Shown: positions 21,918-43,300, numbered from the stretch's first letter. The stretch is DNA of 64,000 nt from Punica granatum (GCF_007655135.1 NC_045128.1:9486001-9550000), one strand, 5' to 3'. The notes: generated by a model not told the origin, from the sequence alone. Numbers and translations are program-made.

Positions 21918-22749
21918 GTCATAGCACAACTTTTTATTTTTGTGTCAATTTACCATAAATTTTTAAAATTACACTATATAACATATCGTTTATGTGTAAT
22001 GTTAATTATGGTATGATGTCAAATTTTCCATAAAAATTAAACGGAAGGTTGATGTAACGCACCTGTGAATGAATAGTGGATCTAGACTTTTGCCACATGT
22101 GAAATAACTCATATTCTGATATGTTCGGTACCATTTTTCCCACCTGAATCACTCATCATCAATACCCGAATCTCATTCCCGCCTCTTCACACATCTCTTG
22201 CATTACTGCAACCCCAAATTTTTCTTTAGTTGAGAACTTTTTCCTTTCGTTTCCCTCTTCACTTACGTGTTTGTCAGTTTCTCTCTTCACACTTCTCCCT
22301 CTTTTGTTCCTATAGAAGAAAACGAATTAAGGTTTGCATTTCATATGATGAGTTTTCCTTTTTTTCCTAATAAATTTTCATCCATTGTTCACTATATGAA
22401 CTACAATGAGTTCAATATGTGATTTTTTTCATTCTATTGATGGTGTGGTTGTTTTCAAAAAGAACAATTCCGTATGTGAATAGGCGAGAATGTGATTTGG
22501 GTATTGATAATAAAGGAGTCGGATAGGTAAAAGGGCACCGGACGGATAGCAATATGGGTTACTCCGCATGTGGCAAGAGTCTAGACTCATTATTCATCCA
22601 TATTTTCACACATCAGCCTTCCATTTAATTTTTACGGAAAATTTATTGTCATGTTATAATTGATAGTACACCCTAAACGGTGTGCTATATAGAATAATTT
22701 TAAAAGATTGTGATAAAATTGAAACAAAAGCAAAATATTGTGTTATGAC
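21918..22749. mobile_element. Long-TIR (Mutator-like) non-autonomous element
   Basis: The left end gtcatagcacaactttttat is the inverted image of the right end (reverse complement gtcataacacaatattttgc). The inverted similarity continues for about 200-250 bases: tataacatatcgttta / tatagcacaccgttta, ccataaaaattaaacggaag / ccgtaaaaattaaatggaag, agtctagac / atctagac. The whole is ~832 bases in tatata-rich flanks. The short centre contains no transposase. Long TIRs and size suggest a MULE-derived element. Confidence 0.75.
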
Positions 22750-22835
22750 ATATATTTTTCCTTATTATTATTGATTCTTTTCAATGTTAGAAAATTATTT
22801 AAAAAGTCAATTAGGACTCTCGATCAAGGGGTGGT

Positions 22836-23319
22836 TGTAATCACCGAACCCAATCTAAGGAACTAGCCCAACAACTTGTCAAGTAACCCAATCACCGGCA
22901 TAAAATGCTCAAACTCAAGTTGTTAGTAGTCCCATAGGTTAGTCTTTATTAATCACTTCACTAACTCTTCTCTCATCAATGTTGAATTTTGGGGGGTTAT
23001 AATTCCCCCCACTCAAAGACTTCACGTCCCGTCAAGCTAGACCCGTGACACTTCACTAGGTAGACAGAATTCTAGAGGTGGCTAACGCAGTTCAGAGGTG
23101 GCTCCCATTTTGTCCACATAACACTTAGTTCCCACACTTTCGGTTGGTGCATTGCTCTGATACCACTGTAATGACCTAACCCAATCTACGGACTGGACCA
23201 GCAACTTGTCGAGGAGCCCAACCACCAGCACCCCAAATTGTCAGTAATCTCATAGATTGATCCTTATTAACCACTTCACTAACTCTTCTCCCTTCAATGT
23301 GAGATTTTGGGATGTTACA
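22836..23319 (-). mobile_element. TRIM (terminal-repeat retrotransposon in miniature)
   Basis: Two direct repeats, 22836-23002 (167 bases) and 23167-23319 (153 bases), share acccaatctaagga/acccaatctacgga, caacttgtc, cacttcactaactcttctc and gattttggg. On the minus strand the right repeat begins TGTAACATCCC and ends TCATTACA. One base further is TGGTATCAGAGC (complement of 23154-23165), the primer-binding site for initiator Met-tRNA. A G-rich polypurine stretch (gagtggggggaa, minus strand) precedes the other repeat. The internal part is ~165 bases, non-coding. Flanks GTGGT (22831-22835) and ATGGT (23320-23324) are a near-match target-site duplication. Confidence 0.85.
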
Positions 23320-23324
23320 ATGGT

Positions 23325-25367
23325 GGTGGAGCCTAGGGACCTCGTATCTGACAACCATCTCCTCATGACCGACCTATCTTATCTGTCTTTTATTTATTAT
23401 TTGTAAAATTTTAGAAACGTTAATCATAATATTTTGAGAATATTCTAAATCTAATTATAGGCCTAGGAGACCTCACCACGGTCACCAACCCGCTCAACGA
23501 GGCCCACAACTTTTCTATATTATTCTAATTTATGATTGGTTTCTATTTATTGGATTTTAAAAAAATAAAATAATTCTAAAAGTTAATTGAATATTCTACT
23601 GAATATCCTAAACCGCATTGGTCAACATTGTCAAATGATGGAGTGTCTATCCTTCCTAAAAATGGACTATGTGTAATTTGAAAAAACCTCAAGTGATGAG
23701 AGTGTCATATTTTTCTAAAAAGGGTAAGCGCCATTTGAGAAAATTTTAAGCGATGAGACTGTAATTTAGGCTTTGATTGAGAGTATGGTGACAGTTGTAT
23801 AAGTGTTCATTGTACTGACTTTTAAGTCGAAAGAAAAAATGTTTAGTAAACTATTTAAAAATCATGTTTTGGTTGATTTTAGCGGTTGGAAACACGTTTT
23901 TCTCCAGCAAATTAACAGGTTCTCATAAAAACAATTTTTGCTTATTCGCTATTTCAAGTGGTATTTTTTATTTCTATAGTTTCAAATTGTTACCTTCCAG
24001 ACACTTTTGTCTATTAGAAAATCAACATTTATTATATTTAACAATTATATTTCAATACTTCTTTTTTTTATTACAAGGGAAACCCATAAACTTCGTACAA
24101 TGTAAATAAAAATTCTAAATATCTGATAAAGAGGCACGGGTAGTCTCACCTGGGTATCGAATCTCGGACATTCTGGTCACCAACCGAGAGTGTGCGTCAT
24201 TACACTGCACCCTATTTAATTTATATTTCAGTAGTTTTGTATTAACAACAAGACTCCCAAACCAAGCCTTTATGCTGACAGATTTGTGAGCTAATAAGGT
24301 CGACATGCATTGTAAGGTCTTCCACATGAATCATATTCCATCATTTTGTACCCATGTAAACTCATTTATGATATTGTTGACTGCGCTCTTTGTGGATCCA
24401 GTATTTTAAGTTGCACGAAAGGATATCTTGTTACAGCTACGATGCTTTGGCTTATCATATTGAGTTGAGAGTGGAACTTTGACTCAACACATGGGAACAG
24501 CTGGTATGATATTATTATCTTTAAATCATAGGTTCCTATGAATAGAGACATCAGATCACATACGACTCATATGAACTTAAGACTTTAAGTTCAATTCTGA
24601 TTTTTTTTTCTTTTATCATAAAAAAGGCCTGTGAGCCTATTACGATGAGATTTTCAATATTTTTTGTTTCTTTTATTTATTTTGAACATCCTTTTTTTCT
24701 TTTTGGTTTTTTTAAGAACGTGGCTGTATTTGTAAATGTAATCCAAAAAGATGAAGAACCAGCTTATAGAACATAAACGAATAAATAATTGGAATATCAA
24801 TAATGAGGACAAGTTTCCTGGGCAGTTTTCAATGCGGATAGCGATTCTAAGGACGGACAAAAGAGGGTCCATAAGCCCTTCGAGGAGAATAAATAAAATA
24901 GATCTTTAAACTTCAATATATAACTTGATCAAAATTATCATATAATTATAACCATATACTTCAATATATATAATTGATCCGTGTATATCGCACAGGTCTT
25001 TTCACTAATATTTGAACAATACAATGTCTGATATAAGAAATGGTAATGGAGAGATGTTCCTTTCGGGAAGGGGGATCTGCACGCTTGCATGCACATGCAT
25101 GCATGCTTCCAAATGAAAATTTTATCATGGCATATATATAAATATATATTAACAATATAAAAAACAAAAAAGTTGAGAGGAAAAATAATAAAGGCCAATA
25201 GAATATTATAAAATATATAATTTGGTCAAACATGATCTCATTCGTAAGAAAAACAATAAAAGCCAAAGTGGATTTTTCGACTTTGTATGATTAGTCACTA
25301 ACAACTTTGCAAGGTAGCTACCGACTTATATATCTTTGAATCTACGGAAAAAATAACTTTGACTTGT
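23325..25367. other. Gene-free spacer
   Basis: AT-rich. 24118-24215 resembles dispersed plant repeat sequence (ctcacctgggtatcgaatct, caccctattt). ORFs here are short and lack protein-like features. Nothing else seen. Confidence 0.45.
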
Positions 25368-27040
25368 CACTACAATAAAAAGGATCTCTGGTGACGCTAC
25401 AAAAAGACTATGGTGCCGAGTTATTAGTGTTGCTGACTTTTAATGATGCAACTGGTGACACTAAGGCCTGCGTCGCAATTGATAGTGTCGTCTATCGGTT
25501 GGCGACGCCAAAACTCTAGCGTCACCAAAGAAAAACCTATAGTGATGCACTTCTGCCTATCGTCAAAAGTCGTGGTAAGGGTGACGGCATTTGATCGTCG
25601 CCATATCATACTTTAAAGTGACGATGGCTCTCATCTCCACAAATATCAATAGTGACACCTTATGCGCGTCACCATAAATTGACATAGACGACGCTTACCA
25701 ATCGTATTCATTGACACCTTACAAGGTGATACGATGTGCGCATCACTTTTTATTTTTTGTGAATTAAATAAAAAAAAAATGCATGTATAATGGACCAGCC
25801 AACACACCCTACCTAATGCTGCCTGTCCTAGGGGGTACGCGCACTCCCCACCCAAAGTGGGCTTGCCATGCGCCCACACTCCTTAAACCCTCCTAAATGG
25901 CCCTAAAAGGGGATTTGAACCATGCGCTGCCCCTTGGAAGCCCACCTTCTTACCACCACATCTTTGTGTTTTCTCTATACAATTAATTATATTTAATTAT
26001 ATTTATTATACATACTAAAGTTTTAATTTTTAAATTAATATACATTTTTTTCTTTATCAACAAAAAATATTTAATTATGATTACTTATACTTGTACTTTT
26101 TAATACTATATATCTCACTTATTTGTCTTTTATTAGTGTTATATTACTTGTTATTTTTACATAACACTTTTAATATAAAAGTAGTATTCATTTTTCACTT
26201 TGATAATTTTTGAAACACTTTGACAAACCCAGTATCATTTATACTGAAAATCACAACAAAGCATGGTAACTTAATAACTTTATCAATATTTTGATGCATT
26301 TAATATTGCACTTCTTTTATATGAGAAATCTTAGGTGATGCAAAGAACATTTCATGTACATAAACATGTAGCGTCACCATAAACCTTGATTTTAGGTTCT
26401 TTGAGAAATGAACTAACATCGCATCACCATAAACTTGCTCTTTGATGACATGAAGATTTTGCGTCACCTAAAGTATGAATTTAAGGAGACGTAAACTTAG
26501 ATAGAGTCACATTTATTACGTCTATGGCGACAATCACTTCCATGTTGTCATTGTAACCTTGGTTCTACAGTGACGCCATGTCATCACATCACCAAAAATA
26601 GACTTTATGGAGACATTACCGATTGAGTGTCTCATGTACTTGGTTCTACGTTGACAACATTTTGTTGTGTCACTTTTATTACACCTAAGGCGACGACCCC
26701 TACCTTGATGTCACTGTAAGCTTGGTTCTATGGTGACACTACCTCATCGCATCACCTAAGTAGATTCTATGCAGACACAACTAAGTAAGCGTCACCATAG
26801 ACTTGGTTTTATAGTAATGCCTATTTGTCGCGTCGCCTAAGAAGATTCGATGGAGACGCCGCTAACAAGCGTCACCATAGACTTGGTCCTATTGTGACGC
26901 ATGCTTGTCGCATCACCGTAATAGGACCTTTAGCTACATCATTAAATTAGTATCTCTATAGCCTTTTTCGCTAGATCTATGGTGACAATTGGTCGCTGCG
27001 TCTCCAGGCTTATATCACGTAGATTGTTTTTGTTGTAGTG
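25368..27040. mobile_element. Non-autonomous CACTA (En/Spm) transposon
   Basis: Starts CACTACAATAAAAA and ends TTTTTGTTGTAGTG, matching inverted ends of the CACTA superfamily. Inside, short motifs of the type gcgtcaccatagacttggt / tggtgacgc recur many times in both orientations, mainly in the outer thirds (25385-25700 and 26330-27010), as expected for subterminal transposase-binding repeats. No transposase reading frame. The flanking triplets TGT and TAA do not match, so the 3-base duplication is not preserved or the ends have drifted. Confidence 0.8.
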
Positions 27041-28344
27041 TAACAACAAGCTGGGGAATGGTGTATGTATACTGTAATTACTTTAAAATGATTATCCATA
27101 TGATTAAGGTAAATTATCTAAACTTATAGTAAAATACTTATATTATTAAGAATTCTAGTCAATTCTTTTCGGTGTGAACCCTGCATCCGGAAGCCCAATA
27201 GGGCCATGACTAATCTAGTCCAGCCGGATCAACCCACTAAAGGGTAAAGCTCTCCCAGTATAGATTTTCTACATTCACAAAGATTCGAAGTAGAAATCTT
27301 ACTTAAGCGGAACAAACGCCAAACGGCTTGAATCACAAACTGTAGTAAATTACTATTGCTCAAAACAGTACGTCCATTGATTTCTTTCAAGGGATCATAT
27401 TAAGAGAAATTTTAAGTGACTTGCTAATGTAACATGATCAATGTTGTCAACCTATATGTAAGTGCCGATGTACACTTCAATCTTAGTATATTTCATAAGA
27501 ATTTGACTACCTATAACACCCTATTATTATAAATTTAGCTAACAAGAGTTTATTAGTTGGTAAATAATTTTTTTATTAACTAAAATTTTTCACTTTACTA
27601 AAGAGTAAAATTAGTGCTGATAACAACTAAAATAACTTCGTTGCGTATCAAATCGAAAAGAGTTCATATATAATTACAAGGCTTTGTACATAAACATATA
27701 TGTATAGTTGAAAAATATTTTAATTGTAAAAAATAACCTTTTAGCAAATATATTTAATTATTTGTTGCTAATGACCAACTTTTTTTTTAATGCATGGTAG
27801 CATAGAATTTGGTGAACTAATAGATGTTGTGCAGCTAAACGACTCCAATTGAATGAGGTAATTTTCATCAAAGTATTTAGGTATTGGGGGATTAGCATGT
27901 AGGGACTTATTCACTTAATCGGGGGTTGACCAACTCTCTGACCCCAAGGTCACATCCATATTAATGTATTGGTCATGCCCGCACATTTTCGTTTTTATCT
28001 TTTCATTTGTAAATTACAATTCCTTTTTCATTTGTTTTATTTATTTACTTTGCTCAAGTAATTTGCTTTGAGCAACGTTAATCTCGACATCCACATTGCA
28101 GTCTACCACGTCCCAGCAAATTGATCCTATAGCTCCAATATTTATCAAGTTCTTTTTTTTCTTTTTCTTTAGTTACTAGGAAAGTGTGGAAAAAGAAATC
28201 CTACAGTCGAGAGTCGAAATTGAATCCACTTAATTTTAGGTGAAAACATGTGACACAACGTACCTCACACCCCCTTTCTCCATTTCTCTAGTTTATTTAT
28301 TTAGTAGAGCTTATTCCCGTGGACAATAAATTATTGTCCTTCAA
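27041..28344. other. Spacer with one SINE
   Basis: Apart from the SINE at 27157-27345 I see no gene or repeat. Confidence 0.4.
27157..27345 (-). mobile_element. SINE, family S1
   Basis: On the minus strand: gtgattcaagccgtttggcg, cttcgaatctttgtgaatg (B-box-like), gggagagctttaccctttag, tgggttgatccggctggact, agattagtcatggccctatt. This is the most complete copy of the S1 family in the window and defines its order of segments. Confidence 0.55.
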
Positions 28345-31046
28345 TATATATATATATATATATATATAAAAGTTACCGATAGAGCTTATATCATTGTTAT
28401 AAAACCGGTTTCTAGATTGTAAATTTGGATTATAATGTTATATATACATTAATGGATCCATATTCTATACGAAACTTGCAGTATACCACAACTTCTAGGT
28501 AAGAGAACCTCATGGAACTCAATCCTTGCTCCCCTTAGAGAAACTCAAAGTTCGTTCAATGAAGTATAAGAAGGAGAAATCAGGAATGAATGAGTGAAAA
28601 TAAATAAAGTCAAGATGAAAAGAATAGGGGCAGAGATACGATCGGGGTCAGTTTATTTTCGAAGATTTCTTCACGTTTCGTGGGGAAAAATTTTTAAAAA
28701 GCAAAGAATTGTAAAAACAAAGGTTTGGTTATATGGAATTGAAAGAATTTTTGGTAGAAAATATTTCATTCTCCACTATTCAGACGTTTGCATGAATTGC
28801 GAGGACTTTGTTTTCCGTAGGTGAAAAAACTCTTTTTAATTCTGCAAATTTTCTTTAATCAATTAATTCATTTTCTAATTCTAATTGATGACTTCCCTTT
28901 TATATGTACTTTTTGCTTTATAAATTACTTTAATAAAGATTATCTCATTTTTACTTTTTTTTCTTTGGTAGGAAACATGTAACAATAGTAAACATGTTTT
29001 ATACTGTTTTGTGGAGAACTAAATTTAGAAAATGAGGTAAAACAACAGAAATATAAACGAGAGTTAATTTCTTAAAAGTAAACAAGCTGATAGAGATTAT
29101 GCTGTCTTTTATTTCACTTAAAATGTAATAAATAAAATCAGCACGAGTTCGTTCAACTAGCTAGATACTTGTCCCTATTTAACAAGGCCGCCTCAATCGG
29201 GTCCGGACTCTTGTAAATAGAAAAATTCATTGATTGAGAATATATTTACTTTTAGTAGACTGATCCAACTCAAACTTAATAAGTCAGGACTTATTAGGCT
29301 GTTACATATCTGAATACACACCTAAAAAGATGTAATAAATAAAGAATCAAGAAACATATACATGGAATTAGAGAATATAGCATATAAGTTTTACATATTA
29401 TTTGTGTTATTGTATGTATACATTAATTATTGACGGATACGAAAATTTTCGCGGGTATTTTTGTTTTAAATTTTATTTTAACACAAAAAAGGATAGGTGA
29501 AAGGGACATTCTGTTTGTTTATGAGGCCAGCCCATTTAGTAGGTTCCAACCTCTCCTTTGTCTTCTACCCATGGAATCTCCCCCCCATTGCCAATGAAGT
29601 CACAGGATTTTGCACAAGGCTCCTGTACATGTTGCACCTCTGGTATTTCCCTCGGGGACCACTACACCAAAAATAAAACAAGACAACAATGGTATAAATG
29701 TCATCCCAACAAATTAAGGGAGATGGAAAACAAAAGGAAAAATTAAATAAAAGACCCAAAAAATACAATATGTGCTGCCCGACGAAATTGAGGTTGTCGA
29801 CACATACTCAGTCTTCTCGGTTATAGAGAGATCTATAAACCTAATATATAAAAGAAAAAAAAAGTTTGCATTAAAAATTCAGCTGACCGAATTAGTATTG
29901 AACTCCGAAATCTTTTGATTTCAAATTAAGAATGAATACCACTAAATGCTAAATATATAACTTTTATAATAATTTTTCTTGCTCTTTCATGATTTTACAC
30001 TTTATTAATATGTTCAAAATAAGCAGTTAAAGAAAGAGACATTGGTTGCTGCACCTCACCATTTATAGTCAACCAACTCTTGCATCTCATTAAGACACTG
30101 CAAGACCTCTCGTCCAAAAAAATCACTTTGAGGCTAAGTGCAGCTTTTTAAGTTATAGAATATATAGAAAAAGAAGTCGGTTGTCTTCCCCATCAGCAGA
30201 AATAGACAGCCTATCCAACCAAGTCGTTCGGCTAAAGAGAATAGGTGCATATAGTAATCCTGTGCAGGTAAGGACTCATATATTTATGATCCCTAAAAGA
30301 CGAGAATATAGGATATGAAGTGGCATATGTTTTCCGCTAAAAAGGACATATTTATCAGAAAAAACATTATTCTCTTCTAAAATCAAAAGATTTCGACTTC
30401 AGCCATAGTACGTAGGACTTTTCTCCTGCCCTTTATTTGTCTTTTTTTTTTTCCTTTAGTTAAGTCTCCCTTATAATTGATTAAAAGGAAAATGCTCACA
30501 AAGATACGGCAATATATCAGTATTCATCACTTTCATATGCTGGATACATCATAGCACACGTTATTGGTGACGTGGGAATAGTGATTCAATTCCTCATAAT
30601 TATGTAAAATTAAGCATATTATATTTTTGGGAATTTTTCCACATTTAGAGTAGTGATGTAATCATTTAATGTAATGTATATATTATATATGCTTCCTATG
30701 ATAATATATGGTTGTACGGTCAATCTTTAATATAGTCTTTTACTCTTTTTTTATGAAAATCAATTAACATTGGTTATATATATCCAATATAAACATATTT
30801 TTTCTTGATAGTAAAATACAATTTATAATAATTTTTAAAACGGATATGATATATAGTAAAAATTTTTAAAAAAATGAATGATATTATATCTTATGCAATG
30901 CATGGCCTACGACTAGTATATATACGCAAACTATAAACTAACTCAATCGAGTTGATTCTTGTCTCTCCACATAAGATTAGACACCATTACATATTGGCTC
31001 TAAAAGAGAATAATGCTCACTAGCATTGACACGTATAATAAATCCC
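28345..31046. other. Gene-free spacer with microsatellite
   Basis: An (AT)n run at 28345-28368. 28594-28824 on + is a basic 76-codon ORF (GSVYFRRFLHVSWGKIF) that I do not recognise and do not call. The tail near 30890-30917 (gcatggcctacgactagta) recalls Helitron 3' ends but lacks a firm hairpin. Confidence 0.4.
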
Positions 31047-31063
31047 AACATGAATGAAGAGCC

Positions 31064-31370
31064 ACCACCAAGGCGGTAGCCCTGTTGGTAACGGACTTCG
31101 TCTTCCAAAGGGGAAGTCAAGGGGTCGAAACTCGACTTAAACACGAAGGCACTTGCGTTAGTATACCCTTGTCCTCTACCCTATGGGAGCGATTCTGGTC
31201 TACTGTGCGCTTTGGTAGAATTATGGTGACCTAGGTGGGCTTTGTCTTACCGAACCATTTACTCATTCGAGCGAATGGAACATTTCATAGCGGCTGTGGA
31301 GCCCCTATGGTCTCCAGAGGAGGATTGTTACGCTGGTCTCCCCCTTCCAGCCTTTTATTCGGGAAAAAAA
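31064..31370 (+). mobile_element. tRNA-related SINE with perfect 17-base target-site duplication
   Basis: A 307-base element beginning accaccaaggcggtagccct (A-box-like tagccctgttggtaac) with gggtcgaaactcg (B-box-like) and ending in a poly-A run. It is flanked by the identical 17-mer aacatgaatgaagagcc at 31047-31063 and 31371-31387, the hallmark of LINE-driven insertion. It is non-coding. The perfect duplication argues for a fairly recent insertion. Confidence 0.9.
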
Positions 31371-31387
31371 AACATGAATGAAGAGCC

Positions 31388-31987
31388 GAGCTGTTCATAG
31401 TATGAGTTTTACAAATGTTCTCACCATAACAACGACCTCGAATTTATGACTCCCATGAATGTAATTATCTAGCCCAGTGTACCTATCCCAAAAAAAGAAA
31501 ATAATAATAATAATAATAATAATAATAATCGTCTAGCCAGGTTGTCAATGGCGTCTATGAGGTTCCCATTTTACAAGCAACAAATTTGGGCAGAGAGAGA
31601 GAGAGAGAGAAAGAGAAGGAAAGCATTTATGATGATGCTTCTCGATTGCTTAATGAAGCAATAGGTTTGATAGCTCGCTAGGTCTCAAATTGGCTAAGTA
31701 GGACCGACCGACTATATATGCATCAAATCGAAAACCATTACTCGAAAATTCTACGCAGCATATTGCAAATAATCGGACGAATCACAATCGCTGGATTGTA
31801 TTTGAGTTGATCCCTCTTTGGATCCCTGTCATAAAAGGAGTATGTGACAATATCTCGCAAATTAGCTCGATCTAATTCATGCATTAAAAAAAAATCTACT
31901 TTCATAAATAACACATGACCCGTAATGGGTTGACCCATCAAGTTGATATTCCCTCACAGCTAAGTTCACTAATGACTCACACTCTTC
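31388..31987. other. Carboxypeptidase upstream region with microsatellites
   Basis: Contains an (AAT)n run at 31500-31529 and a (GA)n run at 31594-31612. No exon. A 31738-31941 minus ORF lacks protein-like features. Confidence 0.5.
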
Positions 31988-32010
31988 AATATATATACTA
32001 TATATATATA
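31988..32010 (+). promoter_or_regulatory. TATA-rich putative core promoter of the carboxypeptidase gene
   Basis: tatatatactatatatatata lies about 130-150 bases before the ATG at 32136. Because it is low-complexity TA sequence, the exact TATA box is uncertain. Confidence 0.4.
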
Positions 32011-32048
32011 TCTGTGTGTCTGTGTGTATGTTTTATAGCCCAGCATAA

Positions 32049-39766
<7,718 letters not shown>

Positions 39767-40310
39767 TGCTGCTCGGCATCAGGTGGGTCTGTGAGCATAA
39801 CTTTCGTGCAGGAGAATGCTGATTGCTTAGTCTAATCTGATCACCGGCAGATGAAACCCGACTAGCCGGTGAGAACACTACAGCAAATATCCGGATTTCT
39901 TTTTCCCTTTTACCTTTAATTCAAAGTTCTTGGAGTAATCCAATGGACTAAGACAAATAAATAATGTTGGGTCAAGGCAGAGAGAGGCGGGGAAAATTCA
40001 TTTCAGTTTAGTGGTCAATTTGATTCTTCACATTCAGATAATGAATTGTAAACAGAACCTTTAATTATTGAATGCAAGTGTTAATGAACTTCTTCTAATT
40101 CAATTAGCACCGCAACACGTTATCATTCATTGTCAGCCTCAGAGACACCGAAAACTTCAAATCAAGGAGAAGATATACATTGCCCCCTGCATCAGCTAGT
40201 TATGCGTTGCAACCTAATCACAAAACCTTCAGTATCAGTATGACTGAATAAGTCGTATTAGAAATTAGATTTAACCCCCATACGACAGAGAACAATATAT
40301 AACCAACCAT
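39767..40310. other. 3' intergenic region between convergent genes
   Basis: The carboxypeptidase (+) and zinc-finger gene (-) converge here, so this holds both 3' UTRs. aataaataatg near 39957 is a plausible polyadenylation signal for the carboxypeptidase. Confidence 0.5.
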
Positions 40311-43300
40311 TTAGCTCATGTTAGGAGCTGGGCTGGATTTATTACCGTTCTCGGCAGTATCTGATGCTGCTGGCTTGTTCATCGGTAGATGGAGCCAATG
40401 CTTCTTTCCATTCATGTGCGTTTCGAATACCTTCTCACAGTAAGCACCAACTCCACACTGTTCGCACCAGAACTTGAAGCTCTTCTTCCTCTTCTTTCTT
40501 GACTCAGGACGAATATCCACTTCTGGAGCAAGTTTTGGTCTGTCATCTTTGCTTGAACTGGCACCATTACTATTGTCCTTCAAATCCTCCAAAGGCTGCG
40601 GCATGGACTTCTCATCCATTTCTTCCTTAGTGTTCTTTGTTGATTTTGCGGGGGATTTACCTTTAAAAAACTTCCCGTTTGGAGCTTTCTTTCTGTCGAT
40701 CTTCTCAGCTCTGAGCTTCTCTTCCATCATTTTGTGCTTCTTCCCCTGGAGATGTTCGTTCAGGCCCTTCGCACTAGTGGCACTGACTTGGCAAAGGGCG
40801 CAGCTATGTTCTTCCTTCACTTTTTCATTTCTAATAGGTGGCACCCAGGAACTTTCTCCAGGTGGGGTGGTAAGTTTCCTCTTTACTCCAGAGAGATTTG
40901 GAGTTGGTTTAGCCTGCAAGTGATTGATTATTCACAAGCAGTTAATAGGAAATCAATTCATAAAGCATAAGACAATACTGAAAGGCATTAACCATTTACA
41001 GTACTGAAAGTAATAAGCCAACCACGTAAACTTCAATTTTACATATGCTTATATCGACCTCCTGCAACAGTGTGCTACCTAATCAAGACTCATCATTTTC
41101 AAGGTCAAATTAAATTCTACTAGGCAACTAGCAGTACATTCAGCAGTACATTAACTTCGGTTTTGTAGGTTTAACTCAGACATGACGTACTGTAACTTCG
41201 GCTGCAAAGACAGTTAATAATAGACAACAATGGTTTTGCAGCATTCAAAGGCGATGAGTAAGCTACGGTGTTCAGCAAGTAGTTTAAGTATTATCAGCAG
41301 CTTACGTAAGGCTACGCATATTATATTTTTAACTCCTACAAATAGATAAATCAGAGATAATGGCAACCTATTGATTCATTCGACAACTAGCATATATATA
41401 TTCTCTACCGTACAAAATAATCTCACAACCATCAGGAAGTGCAAAAATATCCATCCTCATTGCTCAAAATTTGATTTATATTCGCTTTTGCCATAGAGTA
41501 CTTTACCATTTAATATTTTCATAGATATCATCTTCAGCTTATCTCACCTCCAAAAGCCAGAGGGATTAGAACCTCTTGATAAGCATTACTTCTATAGAAG
41601 TGCTTCTCTCAGAACCCACGAAAGCATTTGGGAAGCTACTGAAAGCTAGCATAATTCAAGTCAAAAGCTACTAAAAGCTAATTCCGCAGAAAAACTAATA
41701 TAAGTACTCTAACTTTGCAAGTAAAAGCTTTCTTGCTTTCAAATATCTAAGAAAGAAAACAAAATTTACTAAATTTAAAGAATTTAAAAAAACAATAATA
41801 GATAACATTAAAGCATATCAAGAGACAGTTAATTATTAAAGCATATCAGAATCAGAAAAACATGTCATTCTGCATGTATGCATAAGCATCGCTTTATAAA
41901 GCTTCTAACACGTAACAGTACCCCCAAGTTAAAAGATTTACAAAGACACCTAGTCTTTCAAGCATCTGAGGGATTAAACAGATGCCTAAGCTAATAGGCT
42001 CAGTACTATGCCAGAACTAAAACCTCTGAGGGGTTAAACTGATGCCCGAATTTAATTGCCCACTTACCACATAGAAAGTTGTCGAGAACACTAAAAAGAG
42101 GGATATCATTATTACAACAACATTGACAAACCAAGACTAATTAAACAGAGACTAATAAGGTACCAAATGTTCTAAGATATTGCAGAGGTTCCTTAAATTA
42201 TAGGCAAGCGAAAGGGCTCTTTCAATGATCTCCCTAACTGAAGATTGCAGCTACGACAGGCAAAACATTCCTTTTACATGATCTGGTAGAAAAGCTAATC
42301 TAGATAATCTAAAGTGTGATACAAGAACAGAGAAATTTAAATATGAACATATGGAAAAGCTTTTCTCTTCCACACGTGCAAGGAATTTCAGTGATGACCT
42401 GCCTGAACCTATCCTATGATTTGATGAGCAAAGCAAATTCACAAAACAATAAGCAAAAGCTAGAAAGCAATGTAGAAACTAGACAGCAGAAAACAGAAAA
42501 TTCATTCACACCCAGTTTGAGTTTCCCTTAACACATTCATAAAATCTCATAACAAGATTAAAGCTATAAGAAGAGTTAACAAGCGCAGGGACACGCATAT
42601 GGAAAGTAATTAAAGACTTTTAAACTCACCAGCATAATTATCCTGCTTCTACGAACCTCAGCATCCGTTTCAGATTGTGTAGCTCCAGGGAATGGCTGCA
42701 CAGGGTATCTCGATGGGAACATATCCACTGTAGCACGAGTAGCTCCAGGGATTAGCCTCATGGGGTACCTAGATGAGAACATATCACGACCCCAAGATGC
42801 CCATGGTTCCCGCATCAGTTGATCATCTACCCGATCCACAAAGGAGAATCTCTCATCAAACCACATCGCAGATCTCTCTTGAAATGAAAATCCATCAGCC
42901 GCACGTTGCATTGCCATTTCTTGTTCCAATTCCCTTCTGACCTCTAGCTCGAGCATTCTGCGCCTCTCAAACTCCGAGGCTATGATCTCTTCTCTGATTC
43001 GCTGCTTCTCCAACTGGCGCTGCATTGCATCATATTGTATTGCTTGCACAGAGTTATTCTGCTCCAGCATCAGGTCAACTTCCACATTTAATTTGCGGTT
43101 TGGAGGATATCCCATATCATTGTCCAGTGCTCCGAGGGAGCCATTTCGCTCTCGCCTTTGGTTTGCTTCCATGTTGATGGTCGGATTTAACCCCAAATCT
43201 GGAGCATATCTCATATCAGCAGAACTCATGAAACCAGCTGAAAGTGGAAGGTTACCAAACCAAAAGATCAATATTTTGGGATGAAAAATTAAGTCTGCTG

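Noticed and set aside
25880..25975. tRNA-like words (ggatttgaaccatg) inside the CACTA element
   Set aside because: No acceptor stem, D-arm or anticodon stem can be drawn around them.
28594..28824. 76-codon basic ORF on +
   Set aside because: No recognisable motif, no flanking splice signals with partner exons, and no paralog in the window.
40474..40923. 149-codon ORF on +
   Set aside because: Antisense shadow of exon 3 of the zinc-finger gene.
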